From positions 16,980 to 80,979 of the forward strand of contig JAKCPI010001938.1 in the NCBI GenBank assembly GCA_023213315.1: DNA of 64,000 nucleotides, written 5' to 3'. Of the stretch, positions 33,101 through 45,100 are shown piece by piece. Below the pieces are notes generated by a model, which was given only the letters and a program-made list of their open reading frames with translations, made no database searches and had not been told where the DNA came from. The position numbers were made by a program, and so were the translations under genes. This DNA comes from Euborellia annulipes (Eukaryota; Arthropoda; Insecta; Dermaptera; Anisolabididae). Every line of letters starts with the position of its first letter. The stretch's first letter is position 1.

Positions 33101-36100
33101 AATTACCTCATGGACCAACACATGATATATATAATTCTTTATTTATTAATTGCATAATTGAGTTAATTTCTCAAAACGTCCATCTAGATCGCGCCTCAGT
33201 AACGGAGAAATCTGAACGCTTGATTAGAGCGGCGTTTCTCTAGTAGACTGAATTCAGCGATCTATCATAATTTAAATAAGCGTGTGAAATTGCTACGGTA
33301 ACAGTAGAATAGAATAGAATAGAATAAGAAATATTTATTAGGTTCTTGAGGACTCTTGTCCTCTTTATGAACCAAAAAAAAAAAATTACAATAGAAAGAA
33401 AACTTCACTCTCTGAGTGCTAAGTATACATACACATACATAAATTCATACATTTATACAATATATATTACAGAGATTGCCTTTGTAATTCCAAAATAAAG
33501 GATTTTAGTCTTAATTTAAAAATATTTACAGAGGTAGATTCCCTTATGTTTATAGGCAACATATTCCAAAACTTTGATGCCTGGACGACAAACGATCTTG
33601 CATACTGGGAAGTTCGGTGAACAGGGATCTGAAGGTCCGTGCCATGACCCCTCAAATCACGGACTTGAAACGTCCTTCTAAAATTAAAAAGACCGAGTAG
33701 ATACTCTGGCTCCCCACTCGCAAACATCCTATAAAGACTCATTCCCATAAAATATTTTCGTCTGTAGCTTAGTTTCATCCAGCCTAGCTTTACATAATAA
33801 GGTGTAATGTGATGAAAAGATGGTATGTTAAAGATGAATCTAATGCTAGCATTCAGAAGACGATCAAGTTTAATACTAAGTTCAGAGTTAATGTCGTTAT
33901 AAATTAAACAACCATAATCAAAAATGGGAAGAATAAGAGAATTCACAAGATGGATGCGAGTAGAAACAGGAAACATGTCTGCCAATCTTCTAAATTGTGC
34001 CAAATTTCCAAAGACCTTATTTGACATTGACAAGACATGCTCCTTCCAAGATAAAGTTGGGTTAAAAATTATACCGAGGTTGGAGACGGTATTCTCATAC
34101 GGAATAACATCCCCATTAACAATTATCTGTGGCAAGGTAATTTCAGTCAGCCTCCCTAGATACACCGAACCCCCCAACAACATGGCCTTTGTCTTTTTAT
34201 TATTAATAATAAGTTTGTTATTGAAGGCCCAATCACATATACGTTTAATGTCCGAGTTTATGTTTTTAATAGCAGATGAGATTTCATCAGGGGAAAATGA
34301 GAAAAACAACTGAAGATCATCGGCATATAATTGGTATTTGCAATAATGCAATTCTGGTATATCTCCCATATACAACGAGAAGAGGAGTGGGCCCAAAACA
34401 CTGCCCTGTGGCACCCCAGCCCTTACTGGCAGTTTTCGCGATTGTTCACCATTAGGCCCCACCACCATCTGCTCCCTTCCAGAAAGATAGGACGAGAACC
34501 AACACACAACACTATGTGAGAACCCAAGGCGATACATTTTATTAATTAGCAATGAATGATTAACTGTATCAAATGCTTTTTTTCATATCAAACAAAATTA
34601 ATACTGTTAACCTTCTATTGTCGATGGCTGATCTAACCGCCTCCGTCACCCTCAACAATGCTGTCTGGGTACTATGGAAGGCTCTGAACCCTGACTGATA
34701 TTTATTCAACAAATTTTTTCCATGCAAAAAAGCAATAGTTTGCCTATACACTTCCCGCTCCAGTATCTTTGAGAGAGAACATAAAAGCGAAATAGGCCTA
34801 AAATCATCAACAACTGATGGTTTTGATTTTTTTGGAAGAGGTCGAATAATTGAAGTTTTCCATACATCTGGGAAATAGGACCCTTGCAAAGATAAATCAA
34901 AAATATCCAATATTACTGGTAAGGTGTGAGGTAAGGTAAGTTTATAAAAGTTTACAGGCATTTTATCAGTACCACTCGCTTTGCTATTTGATTTAGCAAA
35001 GTGTCCAACAATATTTTCAGGCAGTACATTGAGAAAGTAGAAGCTCTCACTGGAAAAAGGGGATGAAATAACATTAATATCATCATTATCATTAGAAAGA
35101 GATAAGAAATGAGAGTTTAAATCATTTACGTCTAGAAAAAGAGGAGCATTTTTGGGAGTAGATTTCTGGGCATTAACAGTTTTCAACAATTTCCAAAGAG
35201 AACCAGAGTCCTTCGTATTGTTAAATAAATTACGATAGTATCGATTTTTAGCATTTTTAACAGATTGGGTGACTTTATTACGCAGGTGTCTGAATTCTTC
35301 AAACAAATCTATTCTATTCCCTCTAATTGCTCTTCTCTTGACAGAATCACGTTCCCTAATAAGATTTTTTATTTCATCAGTGAACCAGGGAGTAGCAGGT
35401 TTTTTAATTTTAAGTGTTTTTATAGGTGCATGTCTATCAATGGACTTAATTATAAATGAATTTAATGTTTCAATTTTTTTATTAATATTATCTTCCCTAA
35501 AGACATCCGAAAAGTCAATCGCCGCAAATTCATTATGAAAGTTTTCATAATTAATATTTTTGAAGTTTCTATAATTAATAATTAAATGCTTTTATTTAAC
35601 TTACTCTTTCAAGGTCACCAACTTTATGGCTTTGTTAAGGATACTTCCCGATGAGCTAGAGGTGTGAAATTTGATATTTAAGAGTCATTTTTGATGACGC
35701 AAATTGTGAGTTTGGTTTTACCAAAATGGACCAAACTAATGTGGTACTTTATTTGAAACCCTTCGCGAATTAATGTAATTTCAAAAGACTTCCCGATTGG
35801 CTAGAGGTGTGAAATGTAATACTTAAGAGTCATTTTTGTAGACGCCACTATATGGTAGTTTTGATCAAAATAGACCAAACTAATGTGGTACTTTATTTGA
35901 AACCCTTCGCGAATTAATGTAATTTCAAAAGACTTCCCGATGGGCTAGAGGTGTGAAATGTAATACTTAAGAGTCATTTTTGATGACGCCACTATATGGT
36001 GGTTTTGATCAAAATAGACCAAACTAATGTGGTACTTTATTTGAAACCCTTCGCGAATTAATGTAATTTCAAAAGACTTCCCGATGGGCTAGAGGTGTGA

Positions 36101-39100
36101 AATGTAATACTTAAGAGTCATTTTTGTAGACGCCACTATATGGTGGTTTTGATCAAAATAGACCAAACTAATGTGGTACTTTATTTGAAACCCTTCGCGA
36201 ATTAATGTAATTTCAAAAGACTTCCCGATGGGCTAGAGGTGTGAAATGTAATACTTAAGAGTCATTTTTGATGACGCCACTATATGGTGGTTTTGATCAA
36301 AATAGACCAAACTAATGTGGTACTTTATTTGAAACCCTTCGCGAATTAATGTAATTTCAAAAGAATTCCCGATGGGCTAGAGGTGTGAAATGTAATACTT
36401 AAGAGTCATTTTTGATGACGCCACTATATGGTGGTTTTGATCAAAATAGACCAAACTAATGTGGTACTTTATTTGAAACCCTTCGCGAATTAATGTAATT
36501 TCAAAAGAATTCCCGATGGGCTAGAGGTGTGAAATGTAATACTTAAGAGTCATTTTTGATGACGCCACTATATGGTGGTTTTGATCAAAATAGACCAAAC
36601 TAATGTGGTACTTTATTTGAAACCCTTCGCGAATTAATGTAATTTCAAAAGACTTCCCGATGGGCTAGAGGTGTGAAATGTAATACTTAAGAGTCATTTT
36701 TGATGACGCCACTATATGGTGGTTTTGATCAAAATAGACCAAACTAATGTGGTACTTTATTTGAAGCCTCACGCAAATAAGGCCCTATTAACTATAGTTT
36801 TGAATTTTGATATTTACGAGTCATTTTTTTTATGATAATGAATAATTTTTCAATTGAACCAAATCAATACAGGCCAAACTAATGTGGTACTTTATCATAT
36901 TGATGATTTTTGATAAGACTAAAAGACTAAAAAGCTTAAAATAAAAATAAAATAAAAAAAAGATTTTTAAAAAAATGCTTTTATTTAAATTGAACTAAAA
37001 AGAGAGAAATAAGAAAGAAATAATTTAATTGTTCTTGTTAAAATTTTTTAATATTTATGACTTAAAATAAAAGCGTGGGGCGCGAGCCTCGGAATCACTT
37101 CGAAGCGCCCCACGCTTTTATTTTAAGTCATAAATATTAAAAAATTTTAACAAGAACAATTAAATTATTTCTTTCTTATTTCTCTCTTTTTAGTTCAATT
37201 TAAATAAAAGCATTTTTTAAAAAATTTTTTTATTTTATTTTTTATTTTTATTTTAGTTTGAAATACCGGACACGTGATATCTAGTTGTAAATATATAAGA
37301 TCATGAGCAGATAAAAAGGGTACAGAGAATTGACCATGTTTTGAAATTTGTTGTTTGAGAGATTCACTAACGATGATAAGATCGATCCATGAGTTAGAAG
37401 TGGAGGTGAAGTGGGTTGATTTTAAGGGTAAGTTTATAAGATTTAAAGAAAAAATTAGATCATTTAAATAGGTCTTATCTGGGCAATGTAATGAGTTAAA
37501 ATTCGTATTAAAATCCCCCAGAACGATTACATTTGAATAGATAGAGCAATATTCATATAAAACAGATTCCAAATCGCTAAAAAAACCAACCTTAGGAGGG
37601 CGATACACCACTAAGAGAAATAATTTTGAGTTTCCGATAGAAATTTCCAAAGCCATAAATTCAACTAGAGAGGTTTGGAAAGTAATAAAATTTTGATTAT
37701 TTTTTTTCTAGAATATAAGAAAAAAGTTTATCAATATCAAGAGGATATAGATCAATTAGAAGGATTCCAAACGCAAGAAATGGCTAAACTTAAACATTTA
37801 GTTAGTATAATGTATATAATATATTAATTTATTTTTATTATTATTAAAAATTTTGAAATATTTCAGTTATTAGCAAAAGAGCAAGAGATATCAGAAAGGA
37901 TTTCCGATTTAAAAGAAAGCAATAATCAAATAGAGAGTCTTAAATCAGAAATTAATCGTTTAAGGAGATTTGAAGAGGAACATAGTACATTACAGGTATT
38001 CATTATTTTTATTGTAGCCGATATTAATCTTTTATGAATAGTTTATCATTTTGCACATTTGCATTCCTGCACCATTTTTTTTAAATTCACATTTGTTAAA
38101 CTTAAATGAAATTAAAAATATTTTTTTTTGTTTTTGCCGTCATACAATTGAAGAACATTACATGCAATTTGATGCTAAAGGATTAAAGAATTTATTTCAT
38201 TTGTTAAATCACGGCTCTTTAGGGATGGATTTATTCGTAGCACATTCAATAGATCTTTTGTTTTTCACTAGTCTCAATCGATACATTATAAATTTAAGTT
38301 TTTAAAAATAAACAATATAACCGAAAGTCAAATCAAAATATAGAAGAAATTCGGAAGTTTTTTTTCCTTAATCACTTTTCTCACAAATTGTTTTGGCAAG
38401 TAACCTTTATGGCTTTAGCCAGGATTGAATTTAAATTTCTAAATCAGATCCGATCCAGGAATTTGAATTTGGATTGAAATCCACCAGACAAAAAGAGTTT
38501 ACGATTTGGATTTAAATCCAAATTTTCTCTTAATTTTAAATACTTAAAAAAATTAATTATTAGATTCTTAGATTTAATTGTATAGCTGATAATACAATTT
38601 ATTTAAGGTTCAGGAAATCCCAAATGAGCAACTCACCTAGTCGTTTTTTCAATTTTTATTTAAATATAAAGTGCCAGGGTCAACGTTTCGGTCACATATA
38701 GGACCATCATCAGGGCCAAGCCATTGTCAATATATTATTCCTCATGGTCATATTGGCCAGTGAATTCACTCACTCTCAGTCCATAATAACACACTATATC
38801 TAACAATTTGGTCATTTGAAGTGTAATAATTTCTTTGGCCAATATGACCAAGAGGAATAATAAATTGACAATGGCTTGGCCCTGATGATGGTCCTATATG
38901 TGACCGAAACGTTAGCCCTGGCACTTTATATTATATTTAAATAAAAATTGAAAAAACCACTAGCTGCGTTGCTCATTTGGGATTTCCTGAACCTTAAATA
39001 AATTGTATTAGATTCTTGAATAGTCTAGGTTATATGTTTCAAAGATTTAGGCAGGGCGCACACGGTTGATTTTTAGTCGATGGACATAAATGCAAAAAAC

Positions 39101-42100
39101 GAGTCGATCTGCACCTTCATTGAACTTAATGCATTTATGTCCATCGACCAAACTATCGCTCGACTAAAAATCGACCGTGTGCGGTCAGCCTAAAATGTTA
39201 ATTTTGATTTCTAATCTAATAGAAACGTCTCTAGAATAGAGTCTAACGTTGTCTTAAACTCCCTTTTAAAAAATATACCTTTGTGCCTAAATCTCTATTA
39301 TAGATAAGCCATAAGGCACTGAAGATGAACCAAAAAAAAAAAAAAAAAAAAAAATCGTCCAAAACGTCTCCTTCGGCATTTGTGTCCTTAAAATAAAATA
39401 TCAAATAAATTTCAACAGAGAAAAAATATCAGACCCCCGACCTGGATTTTGATTCGGAGGGGAAATTTTCAAAAAAAAAAAAATGATAAAAGGATCGGAC
39501 TGGATCTAGATCCAATTTTTGAAATTTGGTTCGTGATCTTTCTATTTTCGGATCGCGATTCTCTTTTAGTAGACTTTGCCTATTCCTTGCCTCAGCGCAG
39601 TAGCACAGAGGTAGAGGTCTCGCCTCTTCTGTCTGACAATGCTCAGCGATTAAATTTTCTAATTAAAAAAAAAAAATGGATATTGTTGGATAATTTTTTG
39701 ACATGAGATGAATTTTATTTAGGGAGTCTAGGGCTCAAACCAAGCTTCCTCCAGGTATTTTTTAAAAATTAAACTCGAGAATAAAGTGATCAGCATCGCG
39801 TTTGCTTTAATTAACCCAGAGGGTGCTTATGTATTTTAGCAAAGAATAAATAGGCTATTAAATATATATATATATATAAGTAGAAGAAATTCGATGGCTG
39901 AGTGGTAATTATTAGGATTAGGTAGATGTAGGCAGCCAGGAAAAACTCTATTTGATTATCGTCGACGTTTCGGAATCACATTGATCCCATTTTCAGGACG
40001 ATAAACTGTTATTGTTGCTTAGATAGATGCAATTTTGGTTCATACAAAAATAAATGATTGAATTTGCATATACCATTAGATGTACAGAGACAGTATTAGA
40101 TGTATTAGACAGTCTTTTAATCTTGGCCAGTGCAGTTTCGGGCCCATTTGCCACAAAATAAAAATACAGCCCATGCGCCTACGGAATAAATCAAATGGTA
40201 TATGCAAATTTAATCATTTATTTTTGTATGAACCGAAATTGCAACTTTCTAAGCAACAATAACAGTTTATCGTCCTGAAGATGGGATCGATGTGATTCCG
40301 AAACGTCGACGATAATCAAATAGTTTTTTTTTTACTCACTAGCTGCCTACATCTTCCTAATCCTATATATATATATATACACGAGTTTAATTTTTCAAAT
40401 ACGTCCGTATTAATAGATTTTTGTGATAAACAATTTTAGAGCTTTCAGAAAATAAATGTTTTTTTTTTTTTTTATTGATTAAATTTTTTCTTTTTAAATT
40501 AATGCTTTGCACCTACACTTGTGTTTATTTTTCATCACCATCATCACCACCACCACCAAGCTTTTTGTGATTACACTTATTATTTATTTATTTATTTATT
40601 TTTTTTTTTAATTTGTGTGTAATCCCTCAAATCAAGTGACCACTGTTTGCTTTTATCCGCTCGAAACTGGCTTTTGCGAAGAACATACCTCTCTATCACT
40701 CTCTTTCTGCCCACTAATTAAAGGTACGTCTGTGCATTATCTTAATTTTTTAATCATCATTCATAAATGCCAAAAAAAAAGTTAAAAATGTTTTTTTTTT
40801 CTTTAGTTGGCAATTTCTTTGGCATACTTATTTAATTTATAAAAAAAAAAGAGAAAAAAAAACTTTTTGACTTTTTTTTTAACTCACTGGCTTTATTTAT
40901 AGATCTAAATATAGGAAGAATTTATAAGCTTCATTATATATATATATATATATGAAGGGCAGTCAAATGTAAACAGGTCAGATGGCAATAGAATATTTAT
41001 TTATTGAAAAATCCATCTTTAAGCAGGCTTATTATGCCAAACATTACGTAAAATACTCTGTCAACTACTTGGCTTGTGCTTCATAAGGGTATTTTGCTAT
41101 AAGACAAGAAACACCGACATCTTAACCTTGTTGATATATATATATGGGTGATTCTACGCTATTTGAATTTTATTGGTCAGTGGAAAAAATATATGTTAAA
41201 ATAATTATATCATTGATACTGTATTCTTAAATAATAAAGAATATCGTGTTTTATTGGGGCCATTTAGTCAATTCACGATAACTGTTTCATTTTAGGAATT
41301 AATAGTTGAAAATAGTCATAAATGTCAGTATTCTGGGTGTCCCATTTCGAGTTTTTTTACTAGTTTTGTTCGACATTCATTTATTTATTAACTTGACATA
41401 ATATTTTTTACCATAATTATAAACATGAGTAAACCCCAAAACATAATTAATGAAAATACATTTTAAAAGTATTTGTTATTATAAAAAAAAATACTTGTTT
41501 TCACGTGACCTAAAAATGATGTCATCTATTCTGGAAAAATTAAAAGATAAAAATTTATCATAAAAACTGCCAAAGGATAACAATGGCCATGAATAACAGG
41601 CGTAGTACAGTCTGAAGTAAGAAGCAAGCTAACGGCGTTGAGCATAATTCAAATAATATAGCTTTAGTTATTGTTGAATTGTCATAAAGTGTGTTTGGGC
41701 CAGTCGATGCAATATTTATTCTGGTAAATAAATCTCTTTATATTTTATCGTTACGTAACTCTACATATGTACAATGCAATGTTTATTGTATGTAAATGTC
41801 ATGAATTACGTCGAAACTTTGGCAAGAAAGACGCGTATTGTTTTTTTTTAAAGTAATGTGTGGTTTTGTCATTAGTTTGGCTGTCATTATTCTGGCACAT
41901 TCAAGGGTTCGCATCCCGTCTAATGAAACAAAAATTTATTTCAATTGGATTTAGCTATCAATCCAATTTAAATAAATAGATACGGGGTCTAAATGGCCTT
42001 CGATGCCAAAAAATGGAATAAAAAAAAACTCTGTCAGGGAAAATACCCGCCCACGGGTAGGGACGAAATTTTGTTTCCTTAATATCTTATAGCTATAATG

Positions 42101-45100
42101 TATGTTTTTTTAATATTAATTCAGCTTTCATTATAAATAGTTAATTGTCTCTCACTTTCCTAGCTTAATTTTCACAATTCTGCCAATAGTGTCTTTCTTC
42201 AGGTAACATATTTCTTCTGGTGCAAATAAAACTCAAAAAAATTAAAATATCTTCTGGCCTTTATCATTACAGATACGAAAATAATGTTAACTAAGGAAAT
42301 CATGAATATTAAATTGAACAGAGTATATTTGGTTTCTGGACACAAAAATCCAAATAGCGTCACCCATATATATATATATATATATATATGCACATAACCT
42401 GAGCAAAATGCAAGTTAAGAATAAATTGGTTGAGAACTCAATATCTTTGTTGAGCGAGGGGTGTTCGTCCTTCGGTGTGTCGTGCATTGGTCGTTGACAC
42501 GGAAGAGGTGTCGGGGTTATAATAATGTACTAGGACGTTTTATATGCGTTAATTGAGCGAAACAGTCAGACATCGAGACAAAGACAAGATAATACTATCT
42601 GTATCAGTCAAAAGTATCCATCTAGCAGTCAACTCTAAGACTGAACGCACACCAATTGAGCAAAAACGTTTTTGACTAAAACTGTTTTTTTCAATGCTTT
42701 TCTATGGGTCAACGCACACCGAGGAGCCAAAACACAATTGGCCATTGAACAAAATGTTTTACTATTGAGAGTTTTGCTCATTCGGTGTGCGTTCCCAGTC
42801 TAATGGTTAGAGAAAACAACTCCAAATTTTAAAGAGATCAAGTGTATTTAAGCTCTGCAACCAACACCCAGATGCATGTATATTCGCTCATACAGGCAAA
42901 ATTTAAAATGCCTTAAGAATGTGATGAGATATCGTCAAGGCCGGATACAGGGGGGGTAAAGGCAATTACCCCCCCCCCCCGAGATTTGAAAAAAAAATAA
43001 AAAATTAATTGATGTTTTATGACTGTGAAGATTTACTCAGGAATTCGCAGTGACTTTGCAGCCAGGAGATTAAATAAAAAAATCTTTTATTTAATTTTAA
43101 ATAAAAAATCTTTTTATTTAATTTTTATTCGCCGACGTTTCGGTCGCCAATCACGACCTTCATCAGGTTCATCAGGGCAAATATTTGCTGATGTTTGATG
43201 AAGGTCGTGATTGGCGACCGAAACGTCGGCGAATAAAAATTAAATAAAAGATTTTTTATTTAATCTCCTGGCTGCAAAGTCACTGCGAATTCCTGAATAA
43301 AAAATTAAATTTAAAAAATAAAATTTTAAAAATTAATACTTAAAAATGTGATTTGTATTTATATTCTGGCAAACAAGTACAGAATGCGCCTTTAAATTAC
43401 AGAAATTAAGAAAAAATAGTGTGCTGTGCGACGAGTCACACCAGATTACCCCCCCCCCTCCCCTCTGAGAAACACCACTTGATCCTCCCTTGGATATCGT
43501 TTTGACATAATGGCGAGTCTCTGCATTGGTTGCATCCCCTAGAGTTCGAGAAATTAACAATTTTGGAGACATTCTTTTTACTTTCTCGTACCTCTATATA
43601 TATGTTAATATATAGAGAGAGAAAGTATTGGTTTCATGTCAAAAATTCGATGTCGAGATTTTGATGGATCTTCACGTTTTGAGGTCCCCTGAACCCGAAA
43701 AAGTGGTTTTGCGACATGGTCTGTCTGTCTGTGTGTCTGTCTGTGTCTGTCTGTGTGTGTGTGTGTCTGTGAACAAAATATCTCAAGAACAAAAAGAGCT
43801 AGGAAGTTGAAATTTTATATTTAAGTTAGGCACCCCCATGGGACGTGACACGAAGCTTTTGAACAAAATCAGCCAAAGAGTACTAGTACTTTACTGATGC
43901 ACTTTTTCAGTTTTTTTTCGATTTTCTCAAAATTTGCTCCAACGATTTTTTTTTAAATTCAAAAATCTATTATTTTTTAGATTCTCTATAAAATGTATAT
44001 TCTCATTTTGTGATTGAAATCTTCTGAAGACCACTTTACTCTTGTTCTTCATAGGAAAGATAGGAATTTCTCCTATGGTTGCTATGGTAACAAAATATAA
44101 ATATTTTGCCATACTTATAAATTTTACATCTTGAAAATCGAATGTACCGTACTGTCGGAAACTAAATACATGTCGACACAAAATCTGGTGACAAGCACAG
44201 TACACAACTTTCGATTACCGAAGGTAAGAGAAAGTTGTGTGCTGTGCGCCAGTCACACCAGATTTTTTTTATTATACGAGTAGGCTATATCAGTTAGTGG
44301 GTAAAGAACAGCCTCGGCGTTTCCAAGATCGTTTTATCTTGCAGTGAGTTAAATTAATAAACAAAGATTGCTTTTCAGGTAATTATATTCTTTGGCATCC
44401 GGCCCATTTTCATTTGACTTGCCCCTAAAATTCATTATTTTAAGAAACTTAAAAAAAAAAAATGTTTAATCCAGATGAGTCATCATTGATAAAGGAGAGA
44501 GATTAATTCTAGTTTATTTTCTTAAAATAAATGATTCATTCATCTTTCATTTAGATAGAAATTAGCTATGATTACTCACCCAATTTATTTATAGTAAAAT
44601 TCCTATTTATTTTAGGCGATATTTAAAAAAAAATCTTTGGGAAAGATTTTAAGAAAAAAAGAATGACTTTTTTTAATGAAGGAAATATAACAAGAAAACA
44701 AACTTTTTTTAATCATTTTTCTTCAAAATTATTTGTAAACGAAAAAAAAGAAAATATATCTCTTTTGGTGAAAGTTTTGTTTTATTTTATGTTAATTATT
44801 CAGCCGCTTAAGATGCAAGTAGAAATCAAATGGCAACAATTAAAGAATGCCTAAGAGTCAAATTTTATTTGTTGGTAGGAACTCTAAGGATGTTTCATCT
44901 GAAACGAACTTTTTATCAATTGAAAGAGTGTGGATGCAGTCCAATAATTATATTAAGAACAACGGTATCTCCTAGTTTCTTCTTTGGGCAATGGTTTACG
45001 GATGATATGTATTTATAATCAAAAAATAATTAAAATTCTAAAAATTTGTTAGTTCTTTACAGATGCATAACTGTTTCGGCCCAACTCAACAGCCATCTTC

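Larger units (their letters stand above)
33304..37690 (-). mobile_element. 5'-truncated non-LTR retrotransposon (Jockey/CR1-like) in GOLGA1 intron 2
   Basis: Read on - : the last part of an AP endonuclease, an endonuclease-RT linker, a nearly complete reverse transcriptase and a 3' UTR ending in a short (TATTC)n tail (33304-33326). The 5' end is cut inside the endonuclease at about 37690, next to GOLGA1 exon 3. A 1.67-kb tandem-repeat element (35584-37258) splits the coding region between PVFQT and NYRNFKN. A tail of 5-bp repeats fits CR1-like more than poly(A)-tailed elements. Confidence 0.9.

Noticed and set aside
35640..36770. Regular 144-bp repeats as a possible CRISPR array or satellite
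   Set aside because: Units are contiguous and near-identical with no variable spacers, in a eukaryotic intron, and bounded by transposon-like inverted ends.
33467..37690. Host gene on the - strand
   Set aside because: YADD, GDFN and S-x-H-D motifs in order, plus a (TATTC)n tail, identify a non-LTR retrotransposon.
42199..42487. Open frames with YIYIYIY stretches
   Set aside because: They are translations of a TATATA tract.
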